This document shows, one piece after another, positions 12,049 to 23,428 of a stretch of DNA of 64,000 nt. The DNA comes from Hirundichthys speculiger. Lineage: Eukaryota > Chordata > Actinopteri > Beloniformes > Exocoetidae. A program made the position numbers and the translations under genes. The stretch is taken from NCBI GenBank assembly GCA_018398805.1, contig JAGFBZ010001885.1, positions 893,001-957,000 of the forward strand, in the 5' to 3' direction. The notes under the pieces are model-generated. The model saw only the letters and a list, made by a program, of their open reading frames with translations, made no database searches and was not told where the DNA came from. Every line of letters begins with the position of its first letter. The stretch's first letter is position 1.

Positions 12049-13229
12049 TAGGGCTGAGCAAGAATTAAAAATTTTAATCGCGATTAATCGCATGATTTTC
12101 CCTAATTAATCACGATTAATCGCATTGTATACGAAAAATCAAATAATAAATTTAAAAGTAGTGTAAAGGTCACTTTTATTGAAATGTTCTGCTGCCATAT
12201 GAACTAAAGTGCCATAACATTTGTTGTTCAAACACTTTTAACATCAGCACTTGCCACTAACACATACTTTGTGTAAATCTCATCTTAAAAAAATGTAAAA
12301 TAAAATAAAGCTTATGGCCACTGCCAGGACATTAATGTCATCCAATTTTTTATGAAAAATAAAAGTCTACCAACAAAATCCTAACAATCTAGAGGCCACA
12401 ATCAGAACATTAAAACAGGTCATTTCTGAGGTAACAGCAGAGACTTTTAACGGGGAGTTCAACTTGTCAGTTGTTACAAATAACCTTGTTTCTGTTGAAT
12501 CATCCCCTGGGAGAACTTTAAAATAAAAATGTCCATGTTAAAGTTCTGAAATTTTATCAATCCATAATTATCTGTGTATCATTTGTTTTTTTTTTCCATT
12601 TTAGATTGTCAATCAAAAATTTAAAATAATTAAAAAGTGACTTTTTTTTTTTTTTTCCGTTTTTAAATCTAACACCAAAAAACCCCAAAATTCCTGTTTT
12701 TTTATATTTCAATTTTAGCAAAGAGGCCACAGGATTGAATTTGTTTTTATTATTTTATTGTCTGGTTTAAGTGACCCAGAAATGGCTTTGTTTTATAATC
12801 AAGGAATAGAGTTTCTGTTGTCATTACTCATCTGTGCCACTAGATGGAGCCGCACTGCAGTAACCAGTTAGAGAACAGCAGGACAGTGAACACATGGAGC
12901 AGATCTGATGATAAATGGAGGAATGACGCGATCATCTTGAACAAAGAGGTTTGAAAGTTTTTTTTTTTTAGACAGAATTGTTAATATTGCTATCTGAGTT
13001 GCTACCCAAACTGTAAAGTTCACTGATTTTTACTGCTCTTCATGTATTTTAGTTTTGCCTGCCAATTATTTTCCGGTTCCGCAGCAGCCAGTAACAGACT
13101 TTTCAAAACAAAAGCATGCGAGCAACATGCGTTAACGCGAATAAAATAAATGTTTAATAAATAAATAAATAAATAGTTAATAAATTAATGCATTAACACG
13201 ATAATAATGCGTTAACTTGCCCAGCCCTA
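12049..13229. mobile_element. Non-autonomous hAT-type element with target duplications
   Basis: The element runs from tagggctgagcaag to cttgcccagcccta, which are inverted terminal repeats. It is flanked by attatcac (12041-12048) and attatcag (13230-13237), an 8-bp target duplication with one difference, as expected for hAT. Subterminal blocks hold reiterated ATTAATCGC-type and TTAACGC-type motifs. The 1.18-kb interior has no long ORF, so it depends on a transposase from elsewhere. A second, truncated copy with the same interior lies at 44822-45563. Confidence 0.85.
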
Positions 13230-13757
13230 ATTATCAGCAAGCCAGACTGAGAGCAGGTGGACATCCAACCTGACCAACCACAGGCTGATGAGGGACAGGT
13301 GGGCAGCTGAGGGAGTTTCACCGGAGGAGGAGGTACCAGGTAAGTGACAATGACATAAAACCAGAGCATTAAACAGGTTACGGTTCTGGATTTGCGGTGT
13401 GATGATGAGAAATATGTGGCTTATTGCTGTCAATACAAACACGTAACTACCAAGCATGGCAGTTATAAATAGATAAGCAACCACAAATGGCCTCAATTTC
13501 ATATTCACCTCTGCATAAATCATGCAGATTATGCTCTTTATGTTGAAGAGAACCAAAGGTTTGTGGGGGAGAAGTGTTTTCTCCATTTTGGCATTATTTA
13601 TCTTTGTCTTCTCTTTGGTGGTTCGTGGTGGTGCAATGTCTGTGGAATAGGCTACAAATGTTGTTTGAAGGATGATTGGTTGAACGATACCCTAATTAAT
13701 CATAGCAGCATTGCATGAGGCAATTTAATTTAAAAAATCAGTATAATATTGGGTACC

Positions 13758-13825
13758 TGGGTAGTCTGGTGGTTAAATGAGTGGACTCTCATATGGTAGT
13801 TGGTGGGTTCAATTTCCAGTGTTGT
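13758..13825 (+). repeat. tRNA-like SINE head fragment
   Basis: The segment has a pol III A-box-like stretch (gtctggtggttaaatgagtg) and, about 35 bases on, a B-box-like ggtgggttcaatttcc. The spacing and order fit a tRNA-derived promoter. The tRNA fold itself is not convincing and no tail or duplication is visible, so this is probably a SINE relic rather than a tRNA gene. Confidence 0.4.
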
Positions 13826-13837
13826 AATATGTTGTGT

Positions 13838-14300
13838 CCCTTTTCAGTCATTGCTTTGACTCTATCCAATTAAAGGACCAGTAGAAAATCTTTTTAAAAG
13901 ATGCTGATATGACATATAAAACATAACCTGCTACTGTTGACCACATGGTAAAATAATCGTCTCTGTTGGGTTCATAAATGTGTAAATCTGATTCTGATGG
14001 AGTCAGTGCCTCACCAGACATGAATCTCACTACATCACTGGTTATGAGGCATTATTTATGTTTACATATAAGAAAATTTTCATTTTAAACAGAAAAAGGG
14101 ATGTTTTAAATAAATGTATGGTTTATAAAGTTATGATATAGATTTTTTCCCTGTTTAAAATGCAAGCATAAGTAACTGTAAAATAGCAGTATAAAAGACA
14201 ATGTTGATGTTCATTTTTGTTTAGGAGATACAAGTGATGTTTAGTCATCCTTTAATATTAGTGTTCTTGAGATGAATAAACAATCATAAATAGTTCGTAT
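13838..14300. other. Unassigned AT-rich DNA
   Basis: Nothing recognisable was seen between the SINE-like head and the next repeat fragment. Confidence 0.4.
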
Positions 14301-14342
14301 GTGGAGGCAACAGTGCTAACCACCAAGCCACCTTGCTGTGTG
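14301..14342 (-). repeat. Truncated repeat head
   Basis: On the minus strand this reads as the common fish repeat head, with GCTTGGTGGTTAGCACTGTT followed by GCCTCC. It matches in type the start of the repeat at 47329. Only about 40 bases remain. Confidence 0.5.
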
Positions 14343-15230
14343 TTCCATACAATCCCTTAAAATCAAAAGATTTGTACAGTTCTCAAAGCACAGCAGCATG
14401 AATTCATCTTCACATCGAGATCATGATTTGTGGTGTTACCTCTACCAAATAGAAAATCTTTCCCACACAAACTTATTAAAGGAGTGCTGGCGTTAAACTT
14501 TTAAAACTGCACAGGTTGCAATAAGTAGGAGTTCAAACAAGCACAGAGGAGACTGATGCAAGGGAGACAGTGATCATGCAGCACTATCCACAAATAGATT
14601 TATTATTAGGGACACACATTGTCACACAAGTCCGTGCACATGTGAGTAAGAGGCAATATGAGAATGAACCCTGTAAAACAACACAATAATATATCTGTTA
14701 TATTAAACCCAAGACTGTATTTTCTCTCTCTTTTTTTTTTTTTTTTTTTTTTTGCTGGGAACCTTCCTGCAACTTTCAGAGAACATTGGTCCCCAACTCT
14801 CCCAAACAGCTCACAGCGGGCGATGAACCCGTCCAACTACTTCTCTGTGACAGAAAGACCGCTCTGGAGGCACTAAGCCCTTTTCCTGAACCTGTAAGCC
14901 TTTTTATTCCTCTTGCCCTCTCGAGGCGCTTCAAGATGATTGATTTTTACGTTATTTTAATCCAGTGGCCTGAACTGTTATTGGAAAGAGGAGTGATGGA
15001 TCTGGACGCGCAAGACTGGGCATTGATCAGTGGGAGCGGGGAGGTCGTTTCCCCCGAGGACCCCGGACGCAGACAGCCCACCCCAGCGCTGTTGACTGTG
15101 CCATGGGTACACACAGCAGTGCATTCCTTTCCTGTTGTTGTTAACTTCCTTTTCCCTGGGAGTCCTTCAAATAGGTTGTATATCCACGAGTTATCAAAAA
15201 ATAAATAATAATAATAATAATTTGTTGACG
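14343..15230. other. Gene-proximal upstream DNA
   Basis: This stretch lies immediately upstream of the CpG-rich promoter region. It holds a poly-T run at 14731-14753 and a short (AAT)n run at 15202-15219. ORFs here overlap in opposite strands and lack domains. Distal promoter elements could be present but none can be named. Confidence 0.4.
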
Positions 15231-15760
15231 ACGCAAGCGTAAAGCAAACGTTCCAATCGACAGCCTCGTGATGACCCAAGACTCAAGTTGCAAATGAGAC
15301 GGATTTCCTTATAATTAAAGATATGAAGCATCTCAGAAACGAGTGGGAATTAACCTGCGCGCTTTTTGAAAGCAGCTCACAGATTGTGCCAGATGCGTGT
15401 ACGGGATCGGTGAGGAAACAACGCACGCGAGAGAGAGAGTGAGGAAGGAAACGTGGTGAGCGCGCACTCGAGCTCTAAGAAGCCCTTTTTTTTTCTGGAA
15501 CGCGCTCAGATAGACAGAGCTGCTGGTGAGACAGCAAACAGGAGAGACCGGAGGAGGAGGAGGACGCACGACCCCCAGACGCGTAAAGTTCTGCTACATG
15601 GCGTTGGAGTGTTTTACCTTTAAATGTATTTGTTCCAGTTTGATGAAAGTTTGGGATCGTAGCGGGGAAGAGGAGACGCGTCCCTGAAGAGCGGCTGCAC
15701 ACATGGGATTCAGAGAGGCGCCGGCGCTTTAGTGCAGTTGAGCCAAGCAGATATCCAGTC
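15231..15760 (+). promoter_or_regulatory. CpG-rich promoter region and 5' UTR of the cadherin gene
   Basis: CpG density rises sharply from about 15230 and stays high through exon 1 to about 16880, in contrast with the AT-rich surroundings. This is the usual picture of a CpG-island promoter. There is a GAGA-type tract at 15429-15442, and no convincing TATA box. The transcription start cannot be set from sequence, and an untranslated first exon further upstream is possible. ATG codons at 15598, 15642 and 15703 lie upstream in this stretch and may act as upstream starts if transcribed. Confidence 0.6.
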
Positions 15761-16817
15761 ATGATTTGGGTCACGTTTTTACCATTTCTGGTTTCGTGCA
15801 TCGTTGGAAACAGGACAGTTGAGCAGGTGCCGTTCTTTCACGGGCATGTTTTTGAGAACTCGTCTCCGGGCTCCCGCGTTAACGGACTCAGCGTCCCGTT
15901 GAAGCGGCTGAACTCGCAGAGGCTGTGCGGCGCTGGGGGATCTGCTTCAGCGGCAGCGCACTTCCGAGTCTTAGGAGATGGCAGCGAGGATTTCCGCGTC
16001 TTTGCGCACCACAAACGGGGGCACGTTTTGCTGAAGACCTCCAGGATTTTGGACCGAGAGGAACGGACCGAGTACGCGCTGACTCTGGGTTTGATCTGCG
16101 GGGAGAGCGCTGAGCTTTCCTGGAAAGAGGAAGACAAATTTCCTCTCGAGGTCGCGTCCATCCAGGTGGACGTTCTGGACACCAACGACCACCAACCAAC
16201 TTTCCCCAGCGGGGACGTGAAGCTGAGCCTGGATGATGCCACTGCGCTCCGCACGGCGGTCTACTCGTTCACGGCGCGGGACGCCGACAGCGGTAAGAAC
16301 GCAGAACTCATCTACTTCGCGCTGCCAAAAAACGGGAGTTTTTACGCGGTACCCAAAACCGGGGACATCCTCCTCGTTGACTCCATCCTCGGCCTGGGGG
16401 AGCCCGTTAAGTTTAAAGTTTTCGCTCAGGACCGCGGGTGGCCACCGCGCACCAGCAAAAGCGTCACTGTGGAAATAAACCCGCGCCAGTGGCCCGTGGT
16501 GCCCCCCGCGACTCCCCAACCGGAGACGCAAAGGCCGAAACCGCAAATTAACGTCCAGGCGCGAAGGTCCAGATCGGTAACCGACGCGGACAACCCCGTC
16601 TTCATCAGCGTGTCCGAGGACGCGGGGATCGGTTCAGTGGTGATGAACTTGAACCCAGTGAGGTTTCAGTCGGCCACGTTTGAACTGGTGGAGCCGGACT
16701 TGGAGAGCTCCCCGGTCAGCGTGAGCCGAGATACCGGAGATATAGTTATAGTGCGGAGACTGGACCGGGAGACCCAGCCTCTGGTGGACGTCACGGTCAA
16801 GGTGCAGGACAAAAGAG
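15761..16817 (+). CDS. Cadherin-superfamily receptor, first coding exon (partial gene)
   Basis: This exon encodes the N-terminal 352 residues of a cell-surface calcium-dependent adhesion protein. Residues 1-16 form a signal peptide (MIWVTFLPFLVSCIVG). Cadherin repeat 1 spans about 24-147, with LDRE at 97-100 and the calcium-binding VDVLDTNDHQPTF at 137-148. Repeat 2 spans about 148-243, with DADSG at 174-178 and AQDRG at 222-226. A proline-rich linker (about 244-266) leads to ARRSR (267-271), a possible furin site. Repeat 3 begins near 278 with NPVFISVSEDA and LDRE at 334-337. The start has G at -3. The exon ends in phase 1 at a consensus donor; reading past it loses all cadherin character and stops at 16928. 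The family may be a large type III (Hz/N-like) or another non-classical cadherin, and the symbol is uncertain. Later exons, the transmembrane region and cytoplasmic tail are outside what is visible. Confidence 0.88.
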
Positions 16818-16823
16818 GTAAGA
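16818..16823 (+). other. Splice donor of cadherin exon 1
   Basis: The junction reads AAAGAG|GTAAGA, a near-perfect match to the vertebrate 5' splice site. It falls where the cadherin alignment (VKVQDKRG) stops matching, and CpG density falls soon after. Confidence 0.85.
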
Positions 16824-17021
16824 CACGACCCAAATCACACGTGCGTGAGTGGGGAAGCCGGTGCATGTATGGCACGGTGTGCGTGCGTGTGAAAGAAAAA
16901 GAGGGGACGCAGCACAGCGTGGCTGTCTGAGTGCGCATTTTTATTGTGATCAATCTCAGTGGCAAGTCGCGCTACTATGCGCTAAATTATAATTCATTTA
17001 ATTCATTTTCTTTCTTTTTTT

Positions 17022-17023
<2 letters not shown>

Positions 17024-17064
<41 letters not shown>
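17024..17064 (+). repeat. 41-base poly-G run
   Basis: An uninterrupted run of G follows a T-rich stretch, about 200 bases after the splice donor. Such a run could form stacked G-quadruplexes in DNA or nascent RNA. Its length is hard to sequence accurately and may be an assembly approximation. Confidence 0.95.
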
Positions 17065-17067
<3 letters not shown>

Positions 17068-18884
17068 TGAACAGAATAAGTTTATCTGTGATCATGCCGT
17101 GCGTAAAAATCATATAAGGGAGAGTGAGAGACATAAAATAACAAGGCTGGTTGTTGTCATTTTGTTCCTTACATTGTGTGGTTTTATTTTGTAAATAAGT
17201 TATCTGTTATCTAGCGACTATGTGATTTAAAAAACACAAAACAAAATAAAACAAAATCTGACAAATAATTAATCACCAGCAGATTATTTGCTCTGTCTCG
17301 AATATTATAATCATATTGTCTAACGTTTGTTCAGTCCTGTGCTCTTAATAATTACTTGAGGTTTAATAGTGAAACAGTGATGCCTGAAACATAATAGAAA
17401 ATTCTTTTTTTTTTTTTTTACATGACCAGATTATAAAACAAAAGTGTGATTAAATGCTGTCAAGAAGTGATTTTGTTTTCTTCATTAAAACATATTTCTT
17501 TTTTCTTCAGTGGTCCCCAGGCGTTGATTTGAATCCTTGGTACTGCAATAAAGACAGGAATGTATCTGAAACCTTACTAATTAGGAACGGGGTCAGTGGG
17601 CAGCCAGTGTTTGCTGCATCCTCAGGTTTTGTCTTTGAAGTTTGATGAAACACATTAGAATCAGCGGAATCTCTCCACATTTGTGTATATGCAGGAGTTT
17701 ATGTGTCATTTATGTGCAAACCTGTCTCCTGTTGGCTCTAACTCACTATCCTCCTTAATTATTGCAGACCTCAGAGAAAGTGCACACTGAATCTCAGGTG
17801 TTCAGAGACATTATGAAATCACACACGTCCCAGCATTGCACTTGGTAGACTGAGTGTAAGTGGTGTCAAAGTGCCCCATGTTTACAAAAGAGGTTAAAGT
17901 GAGTGACATTGATCAGCGCTGATGATGATTCATGCTCTTCGGTACATTAGGACCGAGTGGATGTGCCGGCTGCAGCTGGCAGCAGCAGCAGACACATGCT
18001 GGGATGTCGGGGGACAAACAGTGCATCTAACGGCTATCATGCCAGGAAGTTGGTTATTAGCTGCTCATCCACCGTGAGAGCACAGAGCCAAAGCAGATGC
18101 ACAGCTGCATTCACATTAATAATGAAGGGGTAAAACACTGGGCTAAATGACCGTGACGCTGAACACGGAAGTCCTCAATATAGAGAGCAAAAGCAAAATG
18201 TGTCATCTATAAAAGCACAGAGTTTAGAAATGATTCTGAGTCTGCTCCTCCATTGATATCTGTGCTCTGTGTTCATTTGTCTACAACAAAGATACTTGTT
18301 CCTGTAATAAACCCATCAGTGTGAACTGTTGGTCCTGGTAATTTCAACTATCCTGAAGAACAATACCAGTAACTGCATGTAATGTTGGCAGTTTGTCACA
18401 ACATCTGCCCATTAAACACATTGATATTGATGAAAAAAAAATCTGATTGTTGCAATAAGTGTCTTCTGAACCCCATATCAAAAAGGGATTGCTGTTTTAA
18501 ATAGACAGTTAGTTTAGACTTTTAATATCCACTTTCACCAGCAGGAAACATCAGAACATACTGAAGCTTCATTTTATCTTTGACAGGTTTTAATGTAAAT
18601 GCAACCTTCTGTGAACGACGGCACATGATGCAGACATTTTGTCTTTTTATTTTTTAAATTTTTAAATCTGTCAATGTCAAAGCCAAATTGCAGAAGTAGT
18701 GCATAGAAAGAAACATATGCACTTCATATTTCAGAAGGTTGTGGAACCACTTTAAACAGCAGTTACTTGAAGTTATTGTTTTCTGTGTGATATAATCTGT
18801 CTCTCACATCACTGTAGAGGAATTTTGGTGCTCTGTTATTTATAACGCTCCTTAAATAAATTCGTTGTTTATGGGCATTTGCTT
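17065..18884 (+). other. Intron-proximal DNA without recognised repeats
   Basis: This 1.8 kb shows no transposon and no ORF of note, apart from a poly-T run near 17406-17419. The part around 17930-18140 is less AT-rich and complex in composition, which would suit a conserved intronic element, but that cannot be judged without comparison. Confidence 0.35.
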
Positions 18885-19425
18885 ATGCACAGCGCTCAAA
18901 AGTCTTGCCAGAGCATTTCATTCAGGTTGAGGTCTAGAGTTTAACTGGGACATCTTAACTGGGACATAACCATGAACAACCATGATTGTTTAATTTTTTC
19001 ACAGATTCTGTTGTATAATCTTTATGAACCACTTTCATTCTTCCTTTAGCTGTTGAACAGATAGCCTCACATTTCCCAGAGTTCAATGTCCACTTAATAA
19101 CCGCAAGGTGTCCTGGTCCTCCAGCTGATAAAGAAATTCAAACTATCATCCCTCCATCATCTTGCTTTACAGCAGATCCTGAGGTATTTTTGCTGATACG
19201 TTGTGCTTGACTTTGTCAAAAGTTGCTCTATACATTACAGTCAAACAGTCTTGTCTGTCCAAATACATTTTTCCAGAAGTCTTGTGGTTCATCTAAACGC
19301 AACTTTGCAAATGATGCAAAGATGAGGCTTTCTCCTGGTAAGGCTCACGAACAAGCCCTGCTGTTTAGTCTTTTTTTTTTAATTATGCCATAAACTTTAA
19401 CATTTAACATGCTACCTGAGGTACT
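18885..19425 (-). pseudogene. Tc1-like transposase relic (second family)
   Basis: On the minus strand this segment retains stretches of a common fish Tc1-like transposase gene. One is the block reading CCAGGAGAAAGCCTC, then CGTTTAGATGAACCACAAGA and CTTCTGG. Another is the region around CAGGACACCTTGCGGTTATT. Many indels and stops prevent any continuous frame. It ends abruptly at 19425 where the dispersed repeat at 19427 starts. It differs in sequence from the Tc1 copies at 6847, 29160, 37765 and 54985. Confidence 0.65.
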
Positions 19426-19426
19426 C

Positions 19427-19621
19427 GGACTTCCTCCCACAGTCCAAAGTCATGCATGTCAGGTTAATTGGTGGTTTCAAATTGCCCGTAGGAGTGATTG
19501 TGAGCATGCATGGTTGTTTGTCTATATGTGGCCCTGCGATTGGCTGGCGACCTGGGATAGGCTCCTGCAGAACCGGGCCCCCGCATAAGCGATCATAGAT
19601 AATGTATGGATGGATGGATAT
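19427..19621 (+). repeat. Dispersed teleost repeat, 5'-truncated, with ATGG tail
   Basis: The segment carries ACTTCCTCCCACAGTCCAAA, then a block with GTCAGGTTAATTGGTGG, then GATTGGCTGGCGACCTGGGA, and ends in an (ATGG)n tail at 19607-19618. It matches the repeats at 11097-11455 and 47329-47655. The tetranucleotide tail points to insertion by a LINE enzyme. Confidence 0.75.
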
Positions 19622-19689
19622 TCGTTAACTGGAGAACTAAGAATTCTATGTACGTATATGATGGCTGATACATTGTTAGTCTATAAACT

Positions 19690-20605
19690 CCAGAGATGAC
19701 TATATAAACAGGTGTAGGCAGCAACACTGAGGTGGTCAGAGGATCAGACTGCAGGTCAGCATGTTAGTTGATATCCCAGATAAATCGATATAGACAGGTG
19801 AAGGTAAACGTTGGGATGATCAGAGGATGGAACTGCAGGTTAGTATGCAGTTCTTGAAACTCTGGTCTGCAAACATATACAGAAAGAGAAAAAAAAGTGG
19901 GGGGTGCAGGACAGTACAAAACACAACAACCATAACAAACTACAGGAACAATGAAGTGCAGTTACATTTATGAGGAGCTGCCTAATTAACTATGGATACA
20001 GCTTAAGGAAGAAGAGGAAAGGAGGGGAGAGACAAAGGGATGAGGACACCGCTTAGCAGATCATGTTGGTGTCTCCCTGCAGCGTAGGGCTATAGCAGAA
20101 TAGCTATGACGAGGCTGTGTTTTAGACCAGCCTGCTCTAGTCTTGGCTTCAGCCATTCCTATAACTGTAGCTATGACTATTGGTCCTAACACATTATTGT
20201 TTAGCTTAACTATAAGCTTTACTAAACAGTATGTTTTCAATTTAGTTTTAAAGGTAGATGTAGTGTCAGCCTCCTGACCCAAACTGGTAGCTGGTTCCAT
20301 AGTAAAAGTGTCTGATAGCAGAAGGCCAAATATACTTTTGGATATTTTAGAAACCACAAATAAACACGCACTCTGAGAGCAGAGAGCTCTATTAGGAGCA
20401 TACAGCGTTAAACTGGGATGTAAATAACAAGGGGCCTGACCATTAAGGGCCCTATATGTGAGTAGCAGAATTTTGAATTTGATTTCTAAATCTACGGGAA
20501 GCCAGTGGAGGGAGGCTAACAGGGGAGAGACATGATCTCTCTTGTGGATTCCTGTCAGCACTTGCACACATTAATAATCCAGTCTGTAAAAAACAAATCT
20601 GGACT
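19690..20605 (-). pseudogene. 3' part of an L2/CR1-like LINE
   Basis: The minus-strand frame at 20061-20567 encodes the ORF2 C-terminus, starting with VLTGIHKRDHVSPLLASLHW and continuing through the LPV motif, LTYRALNGQAPCYL and a terminal stretch with TKLKTY. It is the same family as 8802-10552 and supplies the segment deleted there. The reverse transcriptase core is absent through 5' truncation. The 3' UTR is cut at about 19690, before the ATTCA tail seen in the other copy. Confidence 0.85.
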
Positions 20606-20639
20606 GCAAAAAAACTTTTTAACCCCTTAGCTGGAGTCG

Positions 20640-20945
20640 GTCGTGTGATCCTCCAATTTACATCAGATCCTGCTCGCATGCGTTCACTGTGATGCTCGAT
20701 TTGCTTACTTAGGTTACGCGCTCCATCTAGTGGCACAGATGTGTAACAACGATAGCACGTAGCTTGTAGCACGTCACACGTAGCGCTGCATATAGTGATG
20801 TTGAACAAGAACGTAGCTTAACTCGAGTGCACACTCTACTGCGCCATTAACCACGATCTGATTCATGGCTTCATTAAATTGATTTGAATCATATTGAAAA
20901 AAATCGATTAAAATCGATTTTTGTCAAAAAACTTGGCATGCCTAA
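20640..20945 (-). repeat. hAT-type element fragment
   Basis: The block around 20729-20744 (CTCCATCTAGTGGCAC) is the inverse of one inside the hAT elements at 12049-13229 and 44822-45563. The right edge (20890-20930) has the AATCGATT-rich subterminal motifs usual in these elements. Both termini are hard to define. Confidence 0.5.
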
Positions 20946-23233
20946 TATCAACATTTATCATATTTTAGAATTACCTTTTTTTCCTTTTCAAGATTGGCAG
21001 TTGAGGCTCTGCCTCCCCTGAATGCACATCACTGGTGCTTATATAATTTTAAGTCTTGGTTACAAAATACAGATGCCATGGCACAGATCTCATTATTCAT
21101 CAGTCACATTTCCCATCATGTCAGATGGATGCTGCACTTTACGAAACATCAGCCTAACAATCCATTTCCATGCAACGAGTAATGTCAGCACTACATTTGG
21201 GATACGTGGAAAAATGTACATATGAAATTATTTCTGGTGAAAGTTGTGCTGTGTTTACATATGAAAGCGTGAAATGGCTTCGAAGTTTCGAAACACATTG
21301 TAAATTGTTTTTATCTGGCCAAAACTTCAGTGCATCCTGACTGCATCTATATTTTTTTTCTAACAGGATGCAGGTTAATCGAGAGTTTTAAGAGCAGGAT
21401 CAGCATAAATGTTGCCTAAATGGATGGCTTTTAGAACAACTAAAAGCCGAGCCTTTTATGTGTTTGTTTTTCAGGGAAGAGAGAGAAGAGGGCTTGTGAT
21501 GGAACACATTTCCATGACCTAACTGTTTACCGCTTCATGCTGAAAGACAAGTTTTCATTTCCGGGCTTAGCAGTGGGCCAAGCAGGCTCAGCTTGGTGTC
21601 TCAAGCATGGGGAACACAGAATCAGTTTGGTTGTCGGTGGCTTGGTTGAAGTCTTTTAATCCGTGTGGAGTGGAGAGTCCCGCCGGAGCCTTGACCTCCC
21701 TCCATCTGCTCCCATTATCCCCGTAATCCCATCTCATTCTCTCTGTCTGACTCTCTGTTGTGCTTTCTCCCCTCTCAGCTTTGCTCTCTTACTATTTTGC
21801 TTTTATTTTTGCTCTCACTTTAGGGAATTAGTATGAGTTGAGGCACAGTTGAATACTTATCCATCCAAGAATCATGTCAGAATCCTCGCCTCACACAATG
21901 TGTGTGTGAGATAGAGAGATTGGCTTGAAGTGTGACATAGCAGGATTTAGGTGTTTGCTGTCTATGTTGACTACATGTATCTACTTGTGTTACATTGTGA
22001 GTAAGCAGATAAATCGGTTCTCTGAATGTGGCTGTGATTTGTCCTTGCTTTTGTTTTATCTGGTCACGGCACTGTTAAATCTGGAGTTAATGGATAAACG
22101 TCAGTCCCATAACAAAAGAGTGCTTTCTATAGTTTTTATGGAAAATTCTTTCTAATGCACAGCTGCTCCTCTTTCCAAACACACAAATCCTGTGCTCAGG
22201 ATTTGTGTGCTTGATATTTCAATCCTTTCATTTTCACAAGTCGATTTTATTCCATGCCAACTGCTATAAGAGCATCAAGCAAGCACCATTAATTTTAACC
22301 CAAAGGTTGTTCCTACCCATCTAAAACAGCCAATTTGAGCCTGTTCTATGACTGCAGTAACTCCTGTTGGCACAGCAATTAATGAATTGATTCATTTGGT
22401 TAATGAGCTAAATGAATAATTTAGTTAGACATGCAGAGGTCCTTCTTTGGCCTCAGAGCTTCCTTTTTTGAAAGAAGACACATGCCTACCCCAGTTTTTT
22501 CCTATCTTTTATTCCCTCACTTCATCCTGCTTGGGGGTTGGTAGGCTGCCAATGAGCACGATGCGGGGTACACTCTAGCTAAATCAAGCTTTTGCTATGG
22601 GGTATCTTTTCCCTACATCAGTCAGTCGAAATTAAGCTATAACCGCCTGTCTCATGTTTTCTATTTCATATTACAGCTGAGTACCAAACCTAGTGAAAAG
22701 AAAATGTTGTTTCCTTGAAAAACATTTTTTATGAATTTCAAATAAGAAGGAACCACAAAATGTCTATTATACTGACAAGTGCCATATCTACATTTATGTT
22801 TCATGTGTGCTGTTGGGGAAAATTAAAGCCCACTATGGAACCACTATGAGATAGAGCGATAATTTTCAGAGGGACCAACATTGGTAATGAACCTTCCATG
22901 TTACATAAAGTCATTTGTTGTAATGCTCTTCTTTGCAAAAGATTTTCAGGACAGAGGTCAAACCTCCTACTTGCAAGGTCAGGACCCATGGAACTCATTG
23001 CATTCAGGTTCAGCAACATTAAAGTATATCCTGTCAGGCTGTAAAATTAGCTCGGCACAAGGCCGATACACATGGCGACACAATCAGGTGCTAAAAGGCT
23101 TAGCTGCAGGTATTGAAAACAGATGTGGGCAACATTTAGGATGTTCTAAGAAACCGAGCGGAGCTATCCAGTTTGTGTATGAGGGAGAGAAATATAGAGG
23201 TGATAACTCAGGTAAGAGAGAGTTTGGATGTTT
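20946..23233. other. Unassigned intronic DNA
   Basis: No transposon or exon was recognised in this 2.3-kb interval, except for the hairpin at 22180-22209 listed separately. Confidence 0.4.
22180..22209. repeat. Perfect 13-bp inverted repeat (hairpin)
   Basis: The arms cacacaaatcctg and caggatttgtgtg are exact reverse complements, separated by tgct. No T-tract or coding context gives it a function. Confidence 0.8.
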
Positions 23234-23242
23234 AGAAGCTGC

Positions 23243-23419
23243 CTGTGACGGCGGCCTGGTGGCGCAGTGGTTAGGGCGGGCGGCCCACAGTCCTCGTGCG
23301 GGTGGTTGCGGGATTGACTCCTGGCCCAGATTACCCTTTGCCTTGTGTCTTTCCCATTCTCTCTGCCCTGTTTCCTGACTCTCCTTCAAATAAATGCCAC
23401 TAGTGCCAAAAATAAAAAA
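23243..23419 (+). mobile_element. Full-length tRNA-derived SINE with exact target duplications
   Basis: The head (about 23249-23325) has an A-box-like tggcgcagtggttagg and a B-box-like ggttgcgggattgactcc. The body follows and the tail ends with AAATAAATGCCACTAG and an A-rich run at 23411-23420. Nine bases, agaagctgc, stand immediately before (23234-23242) and after (23420-23428) the element. This is the mark of target-primed insertion. The sharp boundaries suggest a fairly recent insertion. It is not a functional tRNA gene because the acceptor stem does not pair. Confidence 0.88.
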
Positions 23420-23428
23420 AGAAGCTGC

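Noticed and set aside
12829..12860. Shared word around CACTAGATGGAGC as a regulatory site
   Set aside because: It recurs because three pieces of the same hAT family lie in the window, not because of a host function.
13758..13825. tRNA gene
   Set aside because: Box-like motifs are present but no convincing cloverleaf or acceptor stem, so it is treated as a SINE relic.
15838..16546. Long minus-strand ORFs (up to 191 codons) opposite the cadherin exon
   Set aside because: They are shadows caused by high GC in the coding exon and have no domain of their own.
16818..16930. Continuation of the cadherin ORF past the donor to the stop at 16928
   Set aside because: The sequence after the donor loses all cadherin features and the donor is nearly perfect, so this is read as intron.
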